The position numbers and the translations under genes are program-made. Shown here piece after piece: positions 33,641 to 42,916 of a stretch of DNA of 64,000 nucleotides. Within the stretch, counting starts at the first letter, position 1; each line of letters begins with the position of its first letter. Below the pieces are notes generated by a model. That model was given only the letters and a program-made list of their open reading frames with translations. It searched no databases and was not told the DNA's origin. This stretch comes from an uncultured Alteromonadaceae bacterium (lineage in GTDB: Bacteria > Pseudomonadota > Gammaproteobacteria > Pseudomonadales > Halieaceae): positions 33,752 to 97,751 of the forward strand of contig CAJYAI010000001.1 of assembly GCA_913064725.1 (NCBI GenBank), in the 5' to 3' direction.

Positions 33641-34513
33641 ATGACCAAGTGCGTCAGCGCCGCCGAAGCGGTGTCTGTTATTGAAAGCGGCATGACCATC
33701 GGTATCGGTGGTTGGGGCCCGCGCAGAAAACCAATGGCATTGGTTCGGGAGCTGTTAAGGTCCGATGTGACTGATTTGACGCTGGTTGCTTACGGTGGCG
33801 CGGATGTCGGTTTGCTCTGTGCGGCGGGCAAGGTGTCAAAAGTCATTTTTGCCTTTGTTTCGTTGGACTTTATGCCGCTCGAGCCTGCATTTCGTAAAGC
33901 GAGGGAGTCCGGCTCGGTCGAGGTGAGAGAGATCGATGAAGGCATGATGCTGTTGGGACTGCGTGCGGCGGCATGGGGCAGCCCTTTCATTCCCACCCGT
34001 ATTGGTCTGGGAACGGACGTTATTACCCGAAATCCAGATCTTAAGTTAATTGACAGCCCTTACGATGATAAGGAATGGGTTGCGATGCCAGCACTGAACT
34101 TGGACGTGGCAATGTTGCATGCGACGCGGGCGGACGAGCGAGGTGTTTGCGAAATAGCGAGTCCCGATCATTACATGGACGACTGGTTTGCTCGTGCTGC
34201 TGCGACGACCATTGTTTCAGCAGATGAAATGGTTGATTCTGAGTACTTTCACAGTCCGGATGTGGCACGCCGCGTTTACTGGGAACGCAACGTCACCTCA
34301 AAGGTAGTTCATATACCGGGCGGCGCCCATCCATCCTCGTCAGATCCACTTTATGGCTTCGATGTGGGGCACTATAAAGCGTACGCGGGCCTCATCAGCG
34401 AGAGTGGCTATACCGCTTGGGCCAATGCGTTTCTCGGCGAATCGGAAGCTGATTATCAACGAGAGGTGGGCGGCATTGATGCGATTAAGGCTCTGCCGCT
34501 TCCAGCTTATTAA
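33641..34513 (+). CDS. ipdA: IpdA, ring-C-opening CoA-transferase-like hydrolase, alpha subunit
   Basis: A 290-residue protein matching Mycobacterium IpdA (Rv3551; ScdL1 in Comamonas). It has SGMTIGIGGWGPRRKPMALVRE, SDVTDLTLVAYGGADVGLLC, KVIFAFVSLD and REIDEGM, whose Glu100 corresponds by position to the IpdA catalytic glutamate (Glu105 in Mycobacterium). The end GTEADYQ-like motif appears as ESEADYQREV. With IpdB it hydrolyses the cyclohexenone ring (ring C) of COCHEA-CoA instead of transferring CoA. AGGGA precedes the ATG. It heads a 13-gene plus-strand operon. Confidence 0.92.
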   Translation: MTKCVSAAEAVSVIESGMTIGIGGWGPRRKPMALVRELLRSDVTDLTLVAYGGADVGLLCAAGKVSKVIFAFVSLDFMPLEPAFRKARESGSVEVREIDEGMMLLGLRAAAWGSPFIPTRIGLGTDVITRNPDLKLIDSPYDDKEWVAMPALNLDVAMLHATRADERGVCEIASPDHYMDDWFARAAATTIVSADEMVDSEYFHSPDVARRVYWERNVTSKVVHIPGGAHPSSSDPLYGFDVGHYKAYAGLISESGYTAWANAFLGESEADYQREVGGIDAIKALPLPAY

Positions 34514-34525
34514 AAGGAGCTCAAT

Positions 34526-35320
34526 ATGACGTTTTCTCTCGCTGAGCTTATGGTCTGTGCCGCCAGTCGTAGTTTCGACGATGATGGCGAAGTATTGGCA
34601 ACGGGCATTGGTTTGTTGCCCAGACTGGCGGCTAGCCTTGCGATGCGAACTACCAACACAGACATGATGATGACCGACAGTCAGTCCTATATGTTATCCC
34701 GGCCAAATCCAGTAAGCGGTATGTCCACCCATCAGGGGCAAGCTAACGAGAATTGGATGGGGTTTGCACGCATATTTGATAATGTGTGGAGTGGTGCACG
34801 TCACGCCCTGGTCGGTCCAAGCCAAATAGATCGATTTGGCCAGACCAATATTGCGGCGTTGGGCGGTAGTTACGACGCACCAAAGGTTCAACTCCTTGGC
34901 GTTCGGGGGTTTCCTGGTAACTCCATTAGCCACGCTAACTCGTTTTTTGTGCCTAAGCACTCGACCCGTGTTTTTGTGTCAGGTGAATGCGACGTGGTCT
35001 GTTCCATCGGTTACAACCCTGACCGCTTACCCAGAGGTTACGATTTTAGCGATATTGATATTCGACGAATCATTACGGATCTGTGTGTGATGGATTTTGG
35101 TGGACCTGACCGACAGATAAGAGTCGTGAGTTTGCATCCCGGCGTACCTTTATCGGAAGTTCAGGAAAATACAGGTTTTGAGGTGGCTGTGGCAGATGAC
35201 GTGTGCCAGACAGAGCTGCCGACAGCGGAGCAATTACGGATTATTGAAGAGCTCGATCCTTTAAACGCGCGGGCTAAACAAATCAAGGACAATCCCCCGG
35301 GCGAAAGACGCGCTCACTAG
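34526..35320 (+). CDS. ipdB: IpdB, ring-C-opening CoA-transferase-like hydrolase, beta subunit
   Basis: A 264-residue partner of IpdA with the beta-subunit fold of class I CoA transferases: LAELMVCAASRSFDDDGEVLATGIGLLPRLAA at the start, VGPSQIDRFGQTNIAALGG, LLGVRGFPGNSISHAN and ITDLCVMDF. AAAGGAGC precedes the ATG and the ipdA stop is only 12 bases away. The heterodimer acts as a retro-Claisen-like hydrolase in the last ring-opening of steroid catabolism. Ordinary transferase activity is unlikely given the IpdA partner. Confidence 0.9.
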   Translation: MTFSLAELMVCAASRSFDDDGEVLATGIGLLPRLAASLAMRTTNTDMMMTDSQSYMLSRPNPVSGMSTHQGQANENWMGFARIFDNVWSGARHALVGPSQIDRFGQTNIAALGGSYDAPKVQLLGVRGFPGNSISHANSFFVPKHSTRVFVSGECDVVCSIGYNPDRLPRGYDFSDIDIRRIITDLCVMDFGGPDRQIRVVSLHPGVPLSEVQENTGFEVAVADDVCQTELPTAEQLRIIEELDPLNARAKQIKDNPPGERRAH

Positions 35321-35329
35321 GAGAACGAG

Positions 35330-36205
35330 ATGACAGAGCCGACCCCTGAATACGCTGAAGAAACAGACATCGTGACTTACGCAGCATCTGACGGTATCGC
35401 ATGGATTGCGATGAATCGTCCCAAGTATAACAACGCACAAAATGGGCGAATGACCTATGAGCTCGATGCGGCTTTCATGAGGGCTGTGGCCGACGATGAC
35501 GTCAAGGTGATTGTGCTTCGCGGTGAGGGGAAGCATTTTTCCGCAGGGCATGATATCGGCACACCGGGGAGGGACGTGCATCTAAGTCAGGAGCGTGTGA
35601 CCAGCTGGTACGATCACGCTAACAAGCCGGGTGGCGAGTTTTTGTACGTTCGAGAGGCGGAGGCCTACCTCGGTATGTGTCGCCGTTGGCGCGACATACC
35701 CAAGCCCACTATTGCGGCGGTGCAGGGCGCATGTATCGCCGGCGGCTTGATGTTGGCCTGGGTGTGCGACCTGATTGTTGCGACAGACGACGCCTATTTT
35801 TCCGATCCTGTTGTTCGGATGGGTATTCCGGGCGTGGAATATTTCGCACATCCCTACGAGCTAAACCCACGCATAGCCAAGGAATTCTTGTTTACGGGAA
35901 ATAAAATGGGTGTTGAGCGGGCGTACCAGATGGGCATGGTTAACCAGATTAGCTCACGAGACACATTGATGACCGATGTAACAGCGCTGGCGACTAAAAT
36001 TGCAGCAATGCCGCGATTGGGTCTCGCACTGACCAAGCAGGCAATCAATAACGTTGAAGACCTGCAAGGTAAGCGTCAGGGAATGGATGCGGCCTTTGCT
36101 TGGCATCACTTTGCGCACGCACACAACGATGTGGTGTCGGGCGATAAGCTCGGCGGATTCGATGCCAAGGCGATGGCGGCCGCCAATAAATCACAGGACA
36201 GTTGA
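35330..36205 (+). CDS. Enoyl-CoA hydratase/isomerase family protein
   Basis: A 291-residue crotonase with the usual landmarks: MNRPKYNNAQN, RGEGKHFSAGHDIG (oxyanion hole) and QGACIAGGLMLAWVCDLIVA. An insert of about 40 residues after the first oxyanion segment (DVHLSQERVTSWYDHANKP) makes it longer than typical crotonases. The second Glu position reads SDPVVRMG, without the usual acidic pair, so simple hydratase chemistry is uncertain. It lies between ipdB and a fadE31-like gene with gaps of 9 and 4 bases. The step it catalyses in ring C/D beta-oxidation is not assigned; EchA20 has its own homologue at 23669. Confidence 0.82.
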   Translation: MTEPTPEYAEETDIVTYAASDGIAWIAMNRPKYNNAQNGRMTYELDAAFMRAVADDDVKVIVLRGEGKHFSAGHDIGTPGRDVHLSQERVTSWYDHANKPGGEFLYVREAEAYLGMCRRWRDIPKPTIAAVQGACIAGGLMLAWVCDLIVATDDAYFSDPVVRMGIPGVEYFAHPYELNPRIAKEFLFTGNKMGVERAYQMGMVNQISSRDTLMTDVTALATKIAAMPRLGLALTKQAINNVEDLQGKRQGMDAAFAWHHFAHAHNDVVSGDKLGGFDAKAMAAANKSQDS

Positions 36206-36209
36206 GCCC

Positions 36210-37376
36210 ATGAATTTAGCCTACACAGAAAAGCAGGAGACCTTCAGGGCAGAACTGCGCGCGTGGCTGGCAGAAAATGTGCCGACTGAGCGCTTACCTT
36301 CCTTTGATACGGCGCAAGGCTTTGAGGCGCATCGAGCCTGGGAGCGCACGCTGGCCGAGGGTAATTGGGGAATGGTGACCTGGCCAACCGAATACGGTGG
36401 TCGTGGCTGTGATCTGATTGAGTGGCTTATTTTTGAGGAGGAGTACTATCGCGCGGGGGCGCCTTTGCGAGTAAATCAAAACGGTATTTTTCTGCTCGCT
36501 CCTACGCTGATGGAGTATGGCACGCCCGAACAAAAAGCACGGTTTATACCGGCGATGGCCAGCGGCGACGAAATTTGGGCGCAGGGCTGGTCTGAGCCCA
36601 ATGCCGGATCCGATATGGCTGCTATTCGATGTCGTGCTGATCGAGAGGGTGACGAGTTCGTTATCAATGGGCAGAAGATATGGTCGACGCGCGCTGTTTA
36701 CGCTGACTGGGTGTTCGGTTTATTTAGAACGGACCCTGAGTCATCTCGGCATCACGGCTTATCGAAAATTCTTGTGCCACTGAATTCCGAGGGTGTTACC
36801 GTCAGGCCTATCCGCCAGCTCAATGGTTTGCCCGGTTTCGCCGAGATCTTTTTTGATAACGTCCGAGTCCCCGCGTTTAATTTACTCGGTGGTGAGAATG
36901 AAGGTTGGCGAATCGCAATGGCTACCGCGGGCTTTGAACGCGGCTTAATGCTGAGAAGTCCGGCACGTTTTCAACAGGCGTCAAAGCGTCTGGTTGAGCT
37001 GTATCGGGAGCACGGCTCCGATGTTATTGATCCGGCAATCGAGTCTGCGGTGGTGCGTTGCTATATGGACGCCGAGGCTTACGCCCTGTCGACCTATCAA
37101 ACGGCGTCAAAGCTTTGCTCAGGTGGTTCCATTGGCGCTGAGGCGAGTTGCAATAAGATCTTTTGGTCAGAGATGGATTTACTGATTCATGAAACTGCGA
37201 TGAACTTGTTGGGTGCGAAAGCAGAAATTGAGCCCGAAACAGCGGCCGATTTTGCCGAACTTGGGTCATGGTTGGACGGCTTTATGTTTGCGCAATCCGG
37301 ACCCATTTACGCAGGAACTAACGAAATTCAGCGCAACATCATTGCCGAGCGGGTGCTTGGCATGCCGAGAAAGTGA
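36210..37376 (+). CDS. fadE31: Acyl-CoA dehydrogenase (FadE31-like)
   Basis: A 388-residue acyl-CoA dehydrogenase closely resembling Mycobacterium FadE31 (Rv3562). Matching segments are NWGMVTWPTEYGGRG, IFEEEYYRAGAP, APTLMEYGTPEQ, WAQGWSEPNAGSD, INGQKIWSTRA, ERGLMLRSPARF and GPIYAGTNEIQRNIIAERVLG. The usual YEGT glutamate (Glu376 in MCAD) is replaced by alanine, as in other steroid FadE proteins that work as heteromers. The ATG at 36210 is four bases after the hydratase stop. It probably pairs with one of the two shorter FadE proteins (37386, 40566) as an alpha2beta2 complex. Confidence 0.85.
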   Translation: MNLAYTEKQETFRAELRAWLAENVPTERLPSFDTAQGFEAHRAWERTLAEGNWGMVTWPTEYGGRGCDLIEWLIFEEEYYRAGAPLRVNQNGIFLLAPTLMEYGTPEQKARFIPAMASGDEIWAQGWSEPNAGSDMAAIRCRADREGDEFVINGQKIWSTRAVYADWVFGLFRTDPESSRHHGLSKILVPLNSEGVTVRPIRQLNGLPGFAEIFFDNVRVPAFNLLGGENEGWRIAMATAGFERGLMLRSPARFQQASKRLVELYREHGSDVIDPAIESAVVRCYMDAEAYALSTYQTASKLCSGGSIGAEASCNKIFWSEMDLLIHETAMNLLGAKAEIEPETAADFAELGSWLDGFMFAQSGPIYAGTNEIQRNIIAERVLGMPRK

Positions 37377-37385
37377 GGTGATTTG

Positions 37386-38483
37386 ATGAACTTTACTTTT
37401 ACTCAGGATCAGTTGGATTTTCAGGACGCGGTTGCGGCCATGCTGCGAAGTGAGGTGACAGCAGACTCGATCAGGGCGCGCTGGTCAGCAACCGATGGAA
37501 CCGATCGGACCTTTCTTAAGCAAGCGCACGACTTGGGGTTGAGTAGCATGCTGGTGCCCGAGGCACTGGGTGGGCTCGGTTTGACGACCGGTGATTTTAT
37601 CTTACTTGCGGAAGCCTGTGGCGAAGTGGCGCTGCCCGAGCCGATCGTGGAGTCGGTGATGGTTGTCCTGCCGATGCTAGTCGATATATTGGATCAAGGA
37701 CTTGGCAATTCCGACGTTCAGAGAGTGATAGATGGTGTGTTGGCGGGCGATCTGCGGGTCGCAGTCGGACATGCTATCAATCCCTGTATAAATTATGCAG
37801 ACAGCGCGGATTGGTTTGTACTGTCTGAGGGTGACAATGTGTATTTGTTGCCGCGTGAGGCGGTGGTGCTCGAGGCGCAGACCAGCGTTGACCCGTCGCG
37901 CCGCCTGTTTTTGGCGTCGTTCACCACGAGTGCTGAGTATTTAGTGGCTGATGGCGACGCAGGTGCAAATCTACTCCGCGCCAGCCTCAATCGGGGCGCC
38001 TTAGCAACGTCTGCACAGTTAGTCGGTCTATCACGCAGCATGGTCGACCAGAGCGTTCAGTACGCAACTGACAGAGAGCAGTTTGGACGGTCTATCGGTG
38101 CCAATCAGGCCGTGAAGCACCTGCTCGCTGATGTCGCTGTTCAAATAGAATACGCCAAACCCGTCTTATATCGAGCCGCATATACAGTAGGTGTATCACC
38201 GACGCGCGCTGATTTTGCTGTTTCGCATGCTAAGTCAGCCGCGGCGCGCACCGCACTGCTTGCGTCTCGTCACTGCATACAAGTGCATGGCGCGATGGGG
38301 TATACCTGGGAATGTGATTTGCAAATCTGGGTAAAACGCGCATGGGCACTGGCACGTGAGTGGGGTGATCAAGGATTTCATAATAACCGCATACACGAAT
38401 GGTTACTGCGCAAGAACGCGCTGTTAGGACCCGAATTTACGTTTGGACGTGGCTCACTCACCGATATCGCCAAATCAGGCTAA
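37386..38483 (+). CDS. Acyl-CoA dehydrogenase, shorter subunit type (FadE32/FadE33-like)
   Basis: A 365-residue acyl-CoA dehydrogenase-fold protein of the divergent short type. It has the N-terminal FTQDQLDFQDAVAAML helix, GLSSMLVPEALGGLGL, DREQFGRSIGANQAVKHLLAD and IQVHGAMGYTWECDLQIWVKRA. The ATG at 37386 follows GAGGTGA; a TTG three bases earlier is possible. Such subunits pair with a longer FadE partner, here the FadE31-like gene directly upstream. Which of FadE32 or FadE33 it matches I cannot tell by eye. Confidence 0.82.
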   Translation: MNFTFTQDQLDFQDAVAAMLRSEVTADSIRARWSATDGTDRTFLKQAHDLGLSSMLVPEALGGLGLTTGDFILLAEACGEVALPEPIVESVMVVLPMLVDILDQGLGNSDVQRVIDGVLAGDLRVAVGHAINPCINYADSADWFVLSEGDNVYLLPREAVVLEAQTSVDPSRRLFLASFTTSAEYLVADGDAGANLLRASLNRGALATSAQLVGLSRSMVDQSVQYATDREQFGRSIGANQAVKHLLADVAVQIEYAKPVLYRAAYTVGVSPTRADFAVSHAKSAAARTALLASRHCIQVHGAMGYTWECDLQIWVKRAWALAREWGDQGFHNNRIHEWLLRKNALLGPEFTFGRGSLTDIAKSG

Positions 38484-38504
38484 GAAATAAACCCGGAGGA
38501 CATT

Positions 38505-39662
38505 ATGGGACAGCGTGCTGAAGCTTACATTGTCGATGCAATCAGAACACCAACAGGTAAACGTCGTGGATCCCTCGCATCCGTACATGGGGCTGACCTG
38601 GGTGGCTTTATTCTCAAGGCATTGGTCGATCGACATGGAATCCCTGATGATGAATACGATGATGTGGTTTTTGGCTGTCTAGACACAATTGGTCCGCTGG
38701 CCGGCGATATCGCCAGGACCTGTTGGTTGGCTGCGGGCCTGAGTGATGTCGTACCAGGCACAACCGTAGATCGGCAGTGCGGTTCATCTCAGCAGGCGGT
38801 GCACTTTGCGGCTCAAGCAGTCATGTCAGGCACCATGGACGTGGTTGTCGCCGGCGGTGTTCAGACCATGTCCTCGATTCCGATTTCCGCTGCAATGTAC
38901 GCCGGTCAGCCCTATGGTTTTGACAATCCATTTACCAGCAGTGAAGGCTGGGTTGCCCGATACGGCACGCAGGACATCTCCCAGTTTAAGTCCGCGCAAA
39001 TGATTGCTGATAAATGGGCTATCTCGCGTGAGCAAATGGAGGCGTTTTCGCTCGAGTCTCACCGCCGCGCCCGCAGTGCAACCGATGCTGGCTATTTCAA
39101 CAAGGAAATCATTCCATTCGACGGCTTACATTTTGATGAGACGATTCGGAACACGTCGATGGAGGCCATGGCGGGTCTAGAGCCGTTGGCTCAGGGCGGA
39201 ACCATAACGGCAGCGGTTTCCAGTCAGACCTGTGACGGCTCGTCAGCCGTATTGGTTGTGTCGGAGGAAGCGCTGAAGCGCTATAACTTGACACCAAGGG
39301 CGCGGATCGCGCACATGTCAGTGCGAGCAGATGATCCAGTCTGGATGTTGACGGCCCCCATTCCCGCGACAAAACACGCAATGAAAAAGTCAGGCATCTC
39401 TCTGGCTGACATCGACTTGGTTGAAATCAACGAAGCGTTTGCCTCGGTGCCGATGGCATGGCTAAAAGAGCTTGACTACGATCACGAAAAAACAAACGTG
39501 AATGGCGGTGCCATTGCACTGGGACACCCATTGGGCTCTACCGGTACTAAATTGATGACCACATTGCTGCATGAGATGGAGCGTCAAGAGGTGCGTTATG
39601 GACTACAGACGATGTGCGAGGGCGGTGGTCAGGCAAATGTGACCGTACTAGAGCGATTGTGA
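38505..39662 (+). CDS. fadA6: Acetyl-CoA acetyltransferase (FadA6-like thiolase)
   Basis: A 385-residue degradative thiolase very like Mycobacterium FadA6 (Rv3556c). It has DAIRTPTGKRRGSLA, the nucleophile Cys92 in VDRQCGSSQQAVHF, VAGGVQTMSSIPIS, DISQFKSAQMIADKW, the IPATKHAMKKSG segment, EINEAFASV, the active-site His in GGAIALGHPLGSTG and the final Cys in MCEGGGQANVT. It would cleave a ring C/D-derived 3-ketoacyl-CoA in late HIP catabolism. The gene lies in the middle of the ipd operon, 21 bases after a fadE and 10 before an SDR. Confidence 0.9.
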   Translation: MGQRAEAYIVDAIRTPTGKRRGSLASVHGADLGGFILKALVDRHGIPDDEYDDVVFGCLDTIGPLAGDIARTCWLAAGLSDVVPGTTVDRQCGSSQQAVHFAAQAVMSGTMDVVVAGGVQTMSSIPISAAMYAGQPYGFDNPFTSSEGWVARYGTQDISQFKSAQMIADKWAISREQMEAFSLESHRRARSATDAGYFNKEIIPFDGLHFDETIRNTSMEAMAGLEPLAQGGTITAAVSSQTCDGSSAVLVVSEEALKRYNLTPRARIAHMSVRADDPVWMLTAPIPATKHAMKKSGISLADIDLVEINEAFASVPMAWLKELDYDHEKTNVNGGAIALGHPLGSTGTKLMTTLLHEMERQEVRYGLQTMCEGGGQANVTVLERL

Positions 39663-39672
39663 GGGGCGATTG

Positions 39673-40557
39673 ATGGGGATTTGTGACCAACGCGTTGTCA
39701 TTGTCACTGGCGCCGGCGGTGGACTTGGCGCCGCGCATGCCCGCGTTTTGGCAGCCGAAGGCGCCGCTGTTTTGGTCAACGATATTAACGTTGACGCCGC
39801 GCAGTCCGTAGTCGATGAGATTACCGCGGCTGGAGGCATGGCTGTCGTGAACGAATCCGACATTACAAGCTATGCAAGTAGCGGTGAGGCAGTAGCACAG
39901 GCAATTGATACATTTGGCAACTTAACCGGCGTGGTTAACAACGCAGGTAACAACCGTGATCGCATGTTTGCCTCGTTATCTGAAGCTGACTGGGATCAGG
40001 TTATCGCGGTGCACCTTAAAGGGCATTTTTGCATTGCGTCGCATGCTGTCCAATATTGGCGTCACCAATCCAAGCTTGACAGTCCGGTATCGGGTCGACT
40101 TATTAACACGACCTCTGGCGCGGGCCTACAAGGCTCAATCGGTCAGTCGAACTACGCAGCCGCTAAGGCAGGCATTGCTGCACTGACCTTGAATCAAGCA
40201 GCTGAGCTTGGACGGTACGGTATTACGGCCAACGCGATTTGTCCTGTTGCCCGAACCGGTATGACAACAGCAGTCCCTGCAATGGCAGAGCGAATGGCGG
40301 CCCCTGGTGATGGGTCTTTTGATCACTTTGCGCCAGAGAATGTCTCGTCAGTGGTGGCTTGGTTATGCTCTGAAGCATCGAGTCATGTCTCGGGGTTGAT
40401 TATCGAAGCCGAGGGCGGACGCATTGCCATTGCCGATGGTTGGCGCAGCACTACAGGCGTTGATAAGGGTTCTCGCTGGATGCCTGCGGATGTCGGGGAA
40501 GCCATGGAAGCAGCGATGGCCACCGCGGAAGCCCCTCAGCAGGTATGGGGCACCTAG
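39673..40557 (+). CDS. SDR, hydroxyacyl-CoA dehydrogenase type (Rv3548c-like)
   Basis: A 294-residue SDR resembling Mycobacterium Rv3548c and the dehydrogenase domain of multifunctional enzyme HSD17B4. The cofactor motif is TGAGGGLGAAHA, then VVNNAGNNRDRMFA, HLKGHFCIASHA, TSGAGLQGSIGQSNYAAAK and PVARTGM. A C-terminal extension (GWRSTTGVDKGSRWMPADVGEAM) is shared with that group. GAGGGG lies before the ATG at 39673. It probably oxidises a 3-hydroxyacyl-CoA between a FadE and a thiolase step; the exact intermediate is unknown. Confidence 0.83.
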   Translation: MGICDQRVVIVTGAGGGLGAAHARVLAAEGAAVLVNDINVDAAQSVVDEITAAGGMAVVNESDITSYASSGEAVAQAIDTFGNLTGVVNNAGNNRDRMFASLSEADWDQVIAVHLKGHFCIASHAVQYWRHQSKLDSPVSGRLINTTSGAGLQGSIGQSNYAAAKAGIAALTLNQAAELGRYGITANAICPVARTGMTTAVPAMAERMAAPGDGSFDHFAPENVSSVVAWLCSEASSHVSGLIIEAEGGRIAIADGWRSTTGVDKGSRWMPADVGEAMEAAMATAEAPQQVWGT

Positions 40558-40565
40558 GAGCGCTT

Positions 40566-41705
40566 GTGAAATTTGCATTCACCGATGAGCAGCGGATGCT
40601 TCGGGATACCAGTCAGGCCTTTTTGGCTGATACCTCGTCTTCCCGCGCCGTCCGAATGGCGTGCGCCTCCGATCGCGGGTTTGACGATGCGCTTTGGCGT
40701 CGTGTCTGTGACGATATGTACTGGCAGGGCATTCTCGTACCTGAGGAAAATGATGGTTTAGGGCTCGGATGGGTTGAGATGGTGATTGTGCTCGAGGCTG
40801 CGGGGGAGCGATTGCTGACATCGCCTTTGTTCGCCGTCGCGCAGAGCGCCGCAGCATTGACTCAATGCCCCAAAACGGCGTGTCGAGATGCGCTTTTTGG
40901 TTCGATATTAGCCGGCGATATTGTCGCGCTTGCTCTGAGTAACCCGTCATCGGACTGGCATTGTGTTGATGCGAGAGTCGACACTAGCGAGGGGGTAACA
41001 CACCTATCAGGGGAGGCCGGATTTGTTTCTTGCGGCTATGCCGCGGAACATGTATTGGTGGCCGCGCAAAACGCCGACGACACCTTGTCACTGTGGTGCA
41101 TCAACCCGAGTCAGGAGGGGGTCCGCATAGAGCGAACGCCGACTATGGATCAAACCCGTCCCATGGCACACCTTTATATGGACGCGGTGACCGTATCCAA
41201 CGAGCAGTGCCTTTTGGCTGATGCGAACGAGTGGTTCAATCGAACCTTGGCGCTAAGCCGGATTCTGACTGTGGCGGATCAGGTGGGCATAGCGCAGGCC
41301 AGCCTCGATATCAGCGTGGCCTATACCAAGGAGCGCTCACAGTTCGATCGGACTATCGCTTCATTTCAAGCCATTAAACACAAGGCGGCCGATATGATGC
41401 TCAAGGTTGAGTCGGCGCGATCACTGCTTTACTACGCGGCTTGCACGGTCGATGCCTGGTCTGTTGGTCAGGTAAATGATGAAGCGCTGCTTGAGGCCGC
41501 GTACATGGCGAGCGCCTGCGCCAGCGATGCTGCCTTCTTCAATGCCGGTTCGGGTATTCAGATGCACGGTGGCGTTGGGATCACCGAAGAATATGACATC
41601 CAGCTCTATTTTAAGCGCGCACGCGCCACCGAGAGCTTTTTAGGGCGTCCTTCGGACATGCGGGAATCATTGGCATCTCAGTTATTGGATGGAGCTGCAC
41701 CGTGA
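40566..41705 (+). CDS. Acyl-CoA dehydrogenase, shorter subunit type (FadE32/FadE33-like)
   Basis: A 379-residue acyl-CoA dehydrogenase-fold protein. It starts with KFAFTDEQRMLRDT, then ILVPEENDGLGLGWVEM, a middle beta domain with low similarity to full-length FadE, and AYTKERSQFDRTIASFQAIKHKAADM and IQMHGGVGITEEYDIQLYFKRA at the C-terminus. The GTG at 40566 has AGGAG six bases upstream; an ATG at 40545 lies inside the previous gene. It overlaps the fadE30-like gene by four bases (GTGA), so the two may form a heteromeric dehydrogenase. Confidence 0.83.
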   Translation: MKFAFTDEQRMLRDTSQAFLADTSSSRAVRMACASDRGFDDALWRRVCDDMYWQGILVPEENDGLGLGWVEMVIVLEAAGERLLTSPLFAVAQSAAALTQCPKTACRDALFGSILAGDIVALALSNPSSDWHCVDARVDTSEGVTHLSGEAGFVSCGYAAEHVLVAAQNADDTLSLWCINPSQEGVRIERTPTMDQTRPMAHLYMDAVTVSNEQCLLADANEWFNRTLALSRILTVADQVGIAQASLDISVAYTKERSQFDRTIASFQAIKHKAADMMLKVESARSLLYYAACTVDAWSVGQVNDEALLEAAYMASACASDAAFFNAGSGIQMHGGVGITEEYDIQLYFKRARATESFLGRPSDMRESLASQLLDGAAP

Positions 41706-42898
41706 AGCTAACGTTTTCTGCCGCCGATGAATTGTTTCGAGAGGAAGTCGCGGATTGGTTAAACGATAATCTGACGGGTGAATTTGCCGAAGTGCGCTAT
41801 CGCGGTGGCCCTGGTGATGAGCACCACTTTGTCACCGAGCGAAAAGCGTGGGAACGTCGACTCGCTGTCGGTCGCTGGACCTGCATTGGTTGGCCAGAGC
41901 AGTGGGGTGGCCGAGCCGCCAGTATTGAGCAGCAAGTGATCTTTCATGAAGAGTATGCGCGTGCAGGTGGTCCAGGTCGAATGGGTCACATCGGCGATAC
42001 GTTGACGGGTCCCACATTGCTTGCGTTTGGCAGTGAAACTCAGAAAGCGACATACCTGCCGCCCATTCGCAACGGTGAGGTATTTTGGAGTCAGGGATAC
42101 TCCGAACCCGGTGCGGGGTCGGATCTGGCTGCGATCAGGAGTCGAGCCGAATTTGATGAGGACGCTGGCCAGTGGAAGATAACCGGACAGAAGGTTTGGA
42201 CATCACTGGCACACGAGTCGGATTATGTATTTGTCCTAGCCCGGATTGATCGCGATAGCACGCGTCATCACGGGCTCGGCTTCTTCTTGGTGGCATTAAA
42301 TCAACCCGGAGTCACCATTAGGCCCATCACGCAGCTCACAGGCACTGCAGAGTTCAATGAGGTCTATTTCGACGAGGCGGTCTGTGGGCCTGATGATCTG
42401 GTGGGTGCTCCCGGTGATGGATGGAAGGTTGCGATGGGACTGCTTGGGTTTGAACGAGGTGTCTCGACGCTGGGTCAACAGATGCTTTTTCAAACTGAGC
42501 TCGACGAGATTATTCGAATCGCAAAGGTGAATGGCGCGTCTCGCGATCCGGACATCAGGCAGCGCATTGCCGAGGCGCACATTGGTCTCAAGACTATGCG
42601 TTACAACAGTATGCGAATGTTGTCGGGCACTGAGGACGGCAGCTTGAGCCGTGAGGCTATGATCTACAAGCTCTACTGGTCTAGCTGGCATCGAAATCTT
42701 GGTAAGTTGGCGATGGATGTATTGGGTCCTGATGCTGAGTTGATTGAGAATGGTCCCTACGATCTCAATAGATTGCAGTCACTGTTCTTATTTACGCGAG
42801 CCGATACGATTTATGGCGGTACGAATCAGATTCAGCGTAACCTGATTGCGGAGCGAGCCCTGGGAATGCCCAAAGAGCCTCGCGGGCCGGCAAAGTGA
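41702..42898 (+). CDS. fadE30: Acyl-CoA dehydrogenase (FadE30-like)
   Basis: A 398-residue acyl-CoA dehydrogenase matching Mycobacterium FadE30 (Rv3560c) over its length: GGPGDEHHF, TCIGWPEQWGGR, FHEEYARAGGP, GPTLLAFGS, SQGYSEPGAGSDLA, TGQKVWTSLAHES, TGTAEFNEVYFDEA, APGDGWKVAMGLLGFERGVS and FTRADTIYGGTNQIQRN. FadE30 starts beta-oxidation of the propionyl-CoA side chain of HIP-CoA. The YEGT glutamate is Gly here too. It uses a GTG start overlapping the previous stop. ipdF follows 18 bases later. Confidence 0.88.
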   Translation: MKLTFSAADELFREEVADWLNDNLTGEFAEVRYRGGPGDEHHFVTERKAWERRLAVGRWTCIGWPEQWGGRAASIEQQVIFHEEYARAGGPGRMGHIGDTLTGPTLLAFGSETQKATYLPPIRNGEVFWSQGYSEPGAGSDLAAIRSRAEFDEDAGQWKITGQKVWTSLAHESDYVFVLARIDRDSTRHHGLGFFLVALNQPGVTIRPITQLTGTAEFNEVYFDEAVCGPDDLVGAPGDGWKVAMGLLGFERGVSTLGQQMLFQTELDEIIRIAKVNGASRDPDIRQRIAEAHIGLKTMRYNSMRMLSGTEDGSLSREAMIYKLYWSSWHRNLGKLAMDVLGPDAELIENGPYDLNRLQSLFLFTRADTIYGGTNQIQRNLIAERALGMPKEPRGPAK

Positions 42899-42916
42899 AT
42901 ACAGGACGATAGACAG

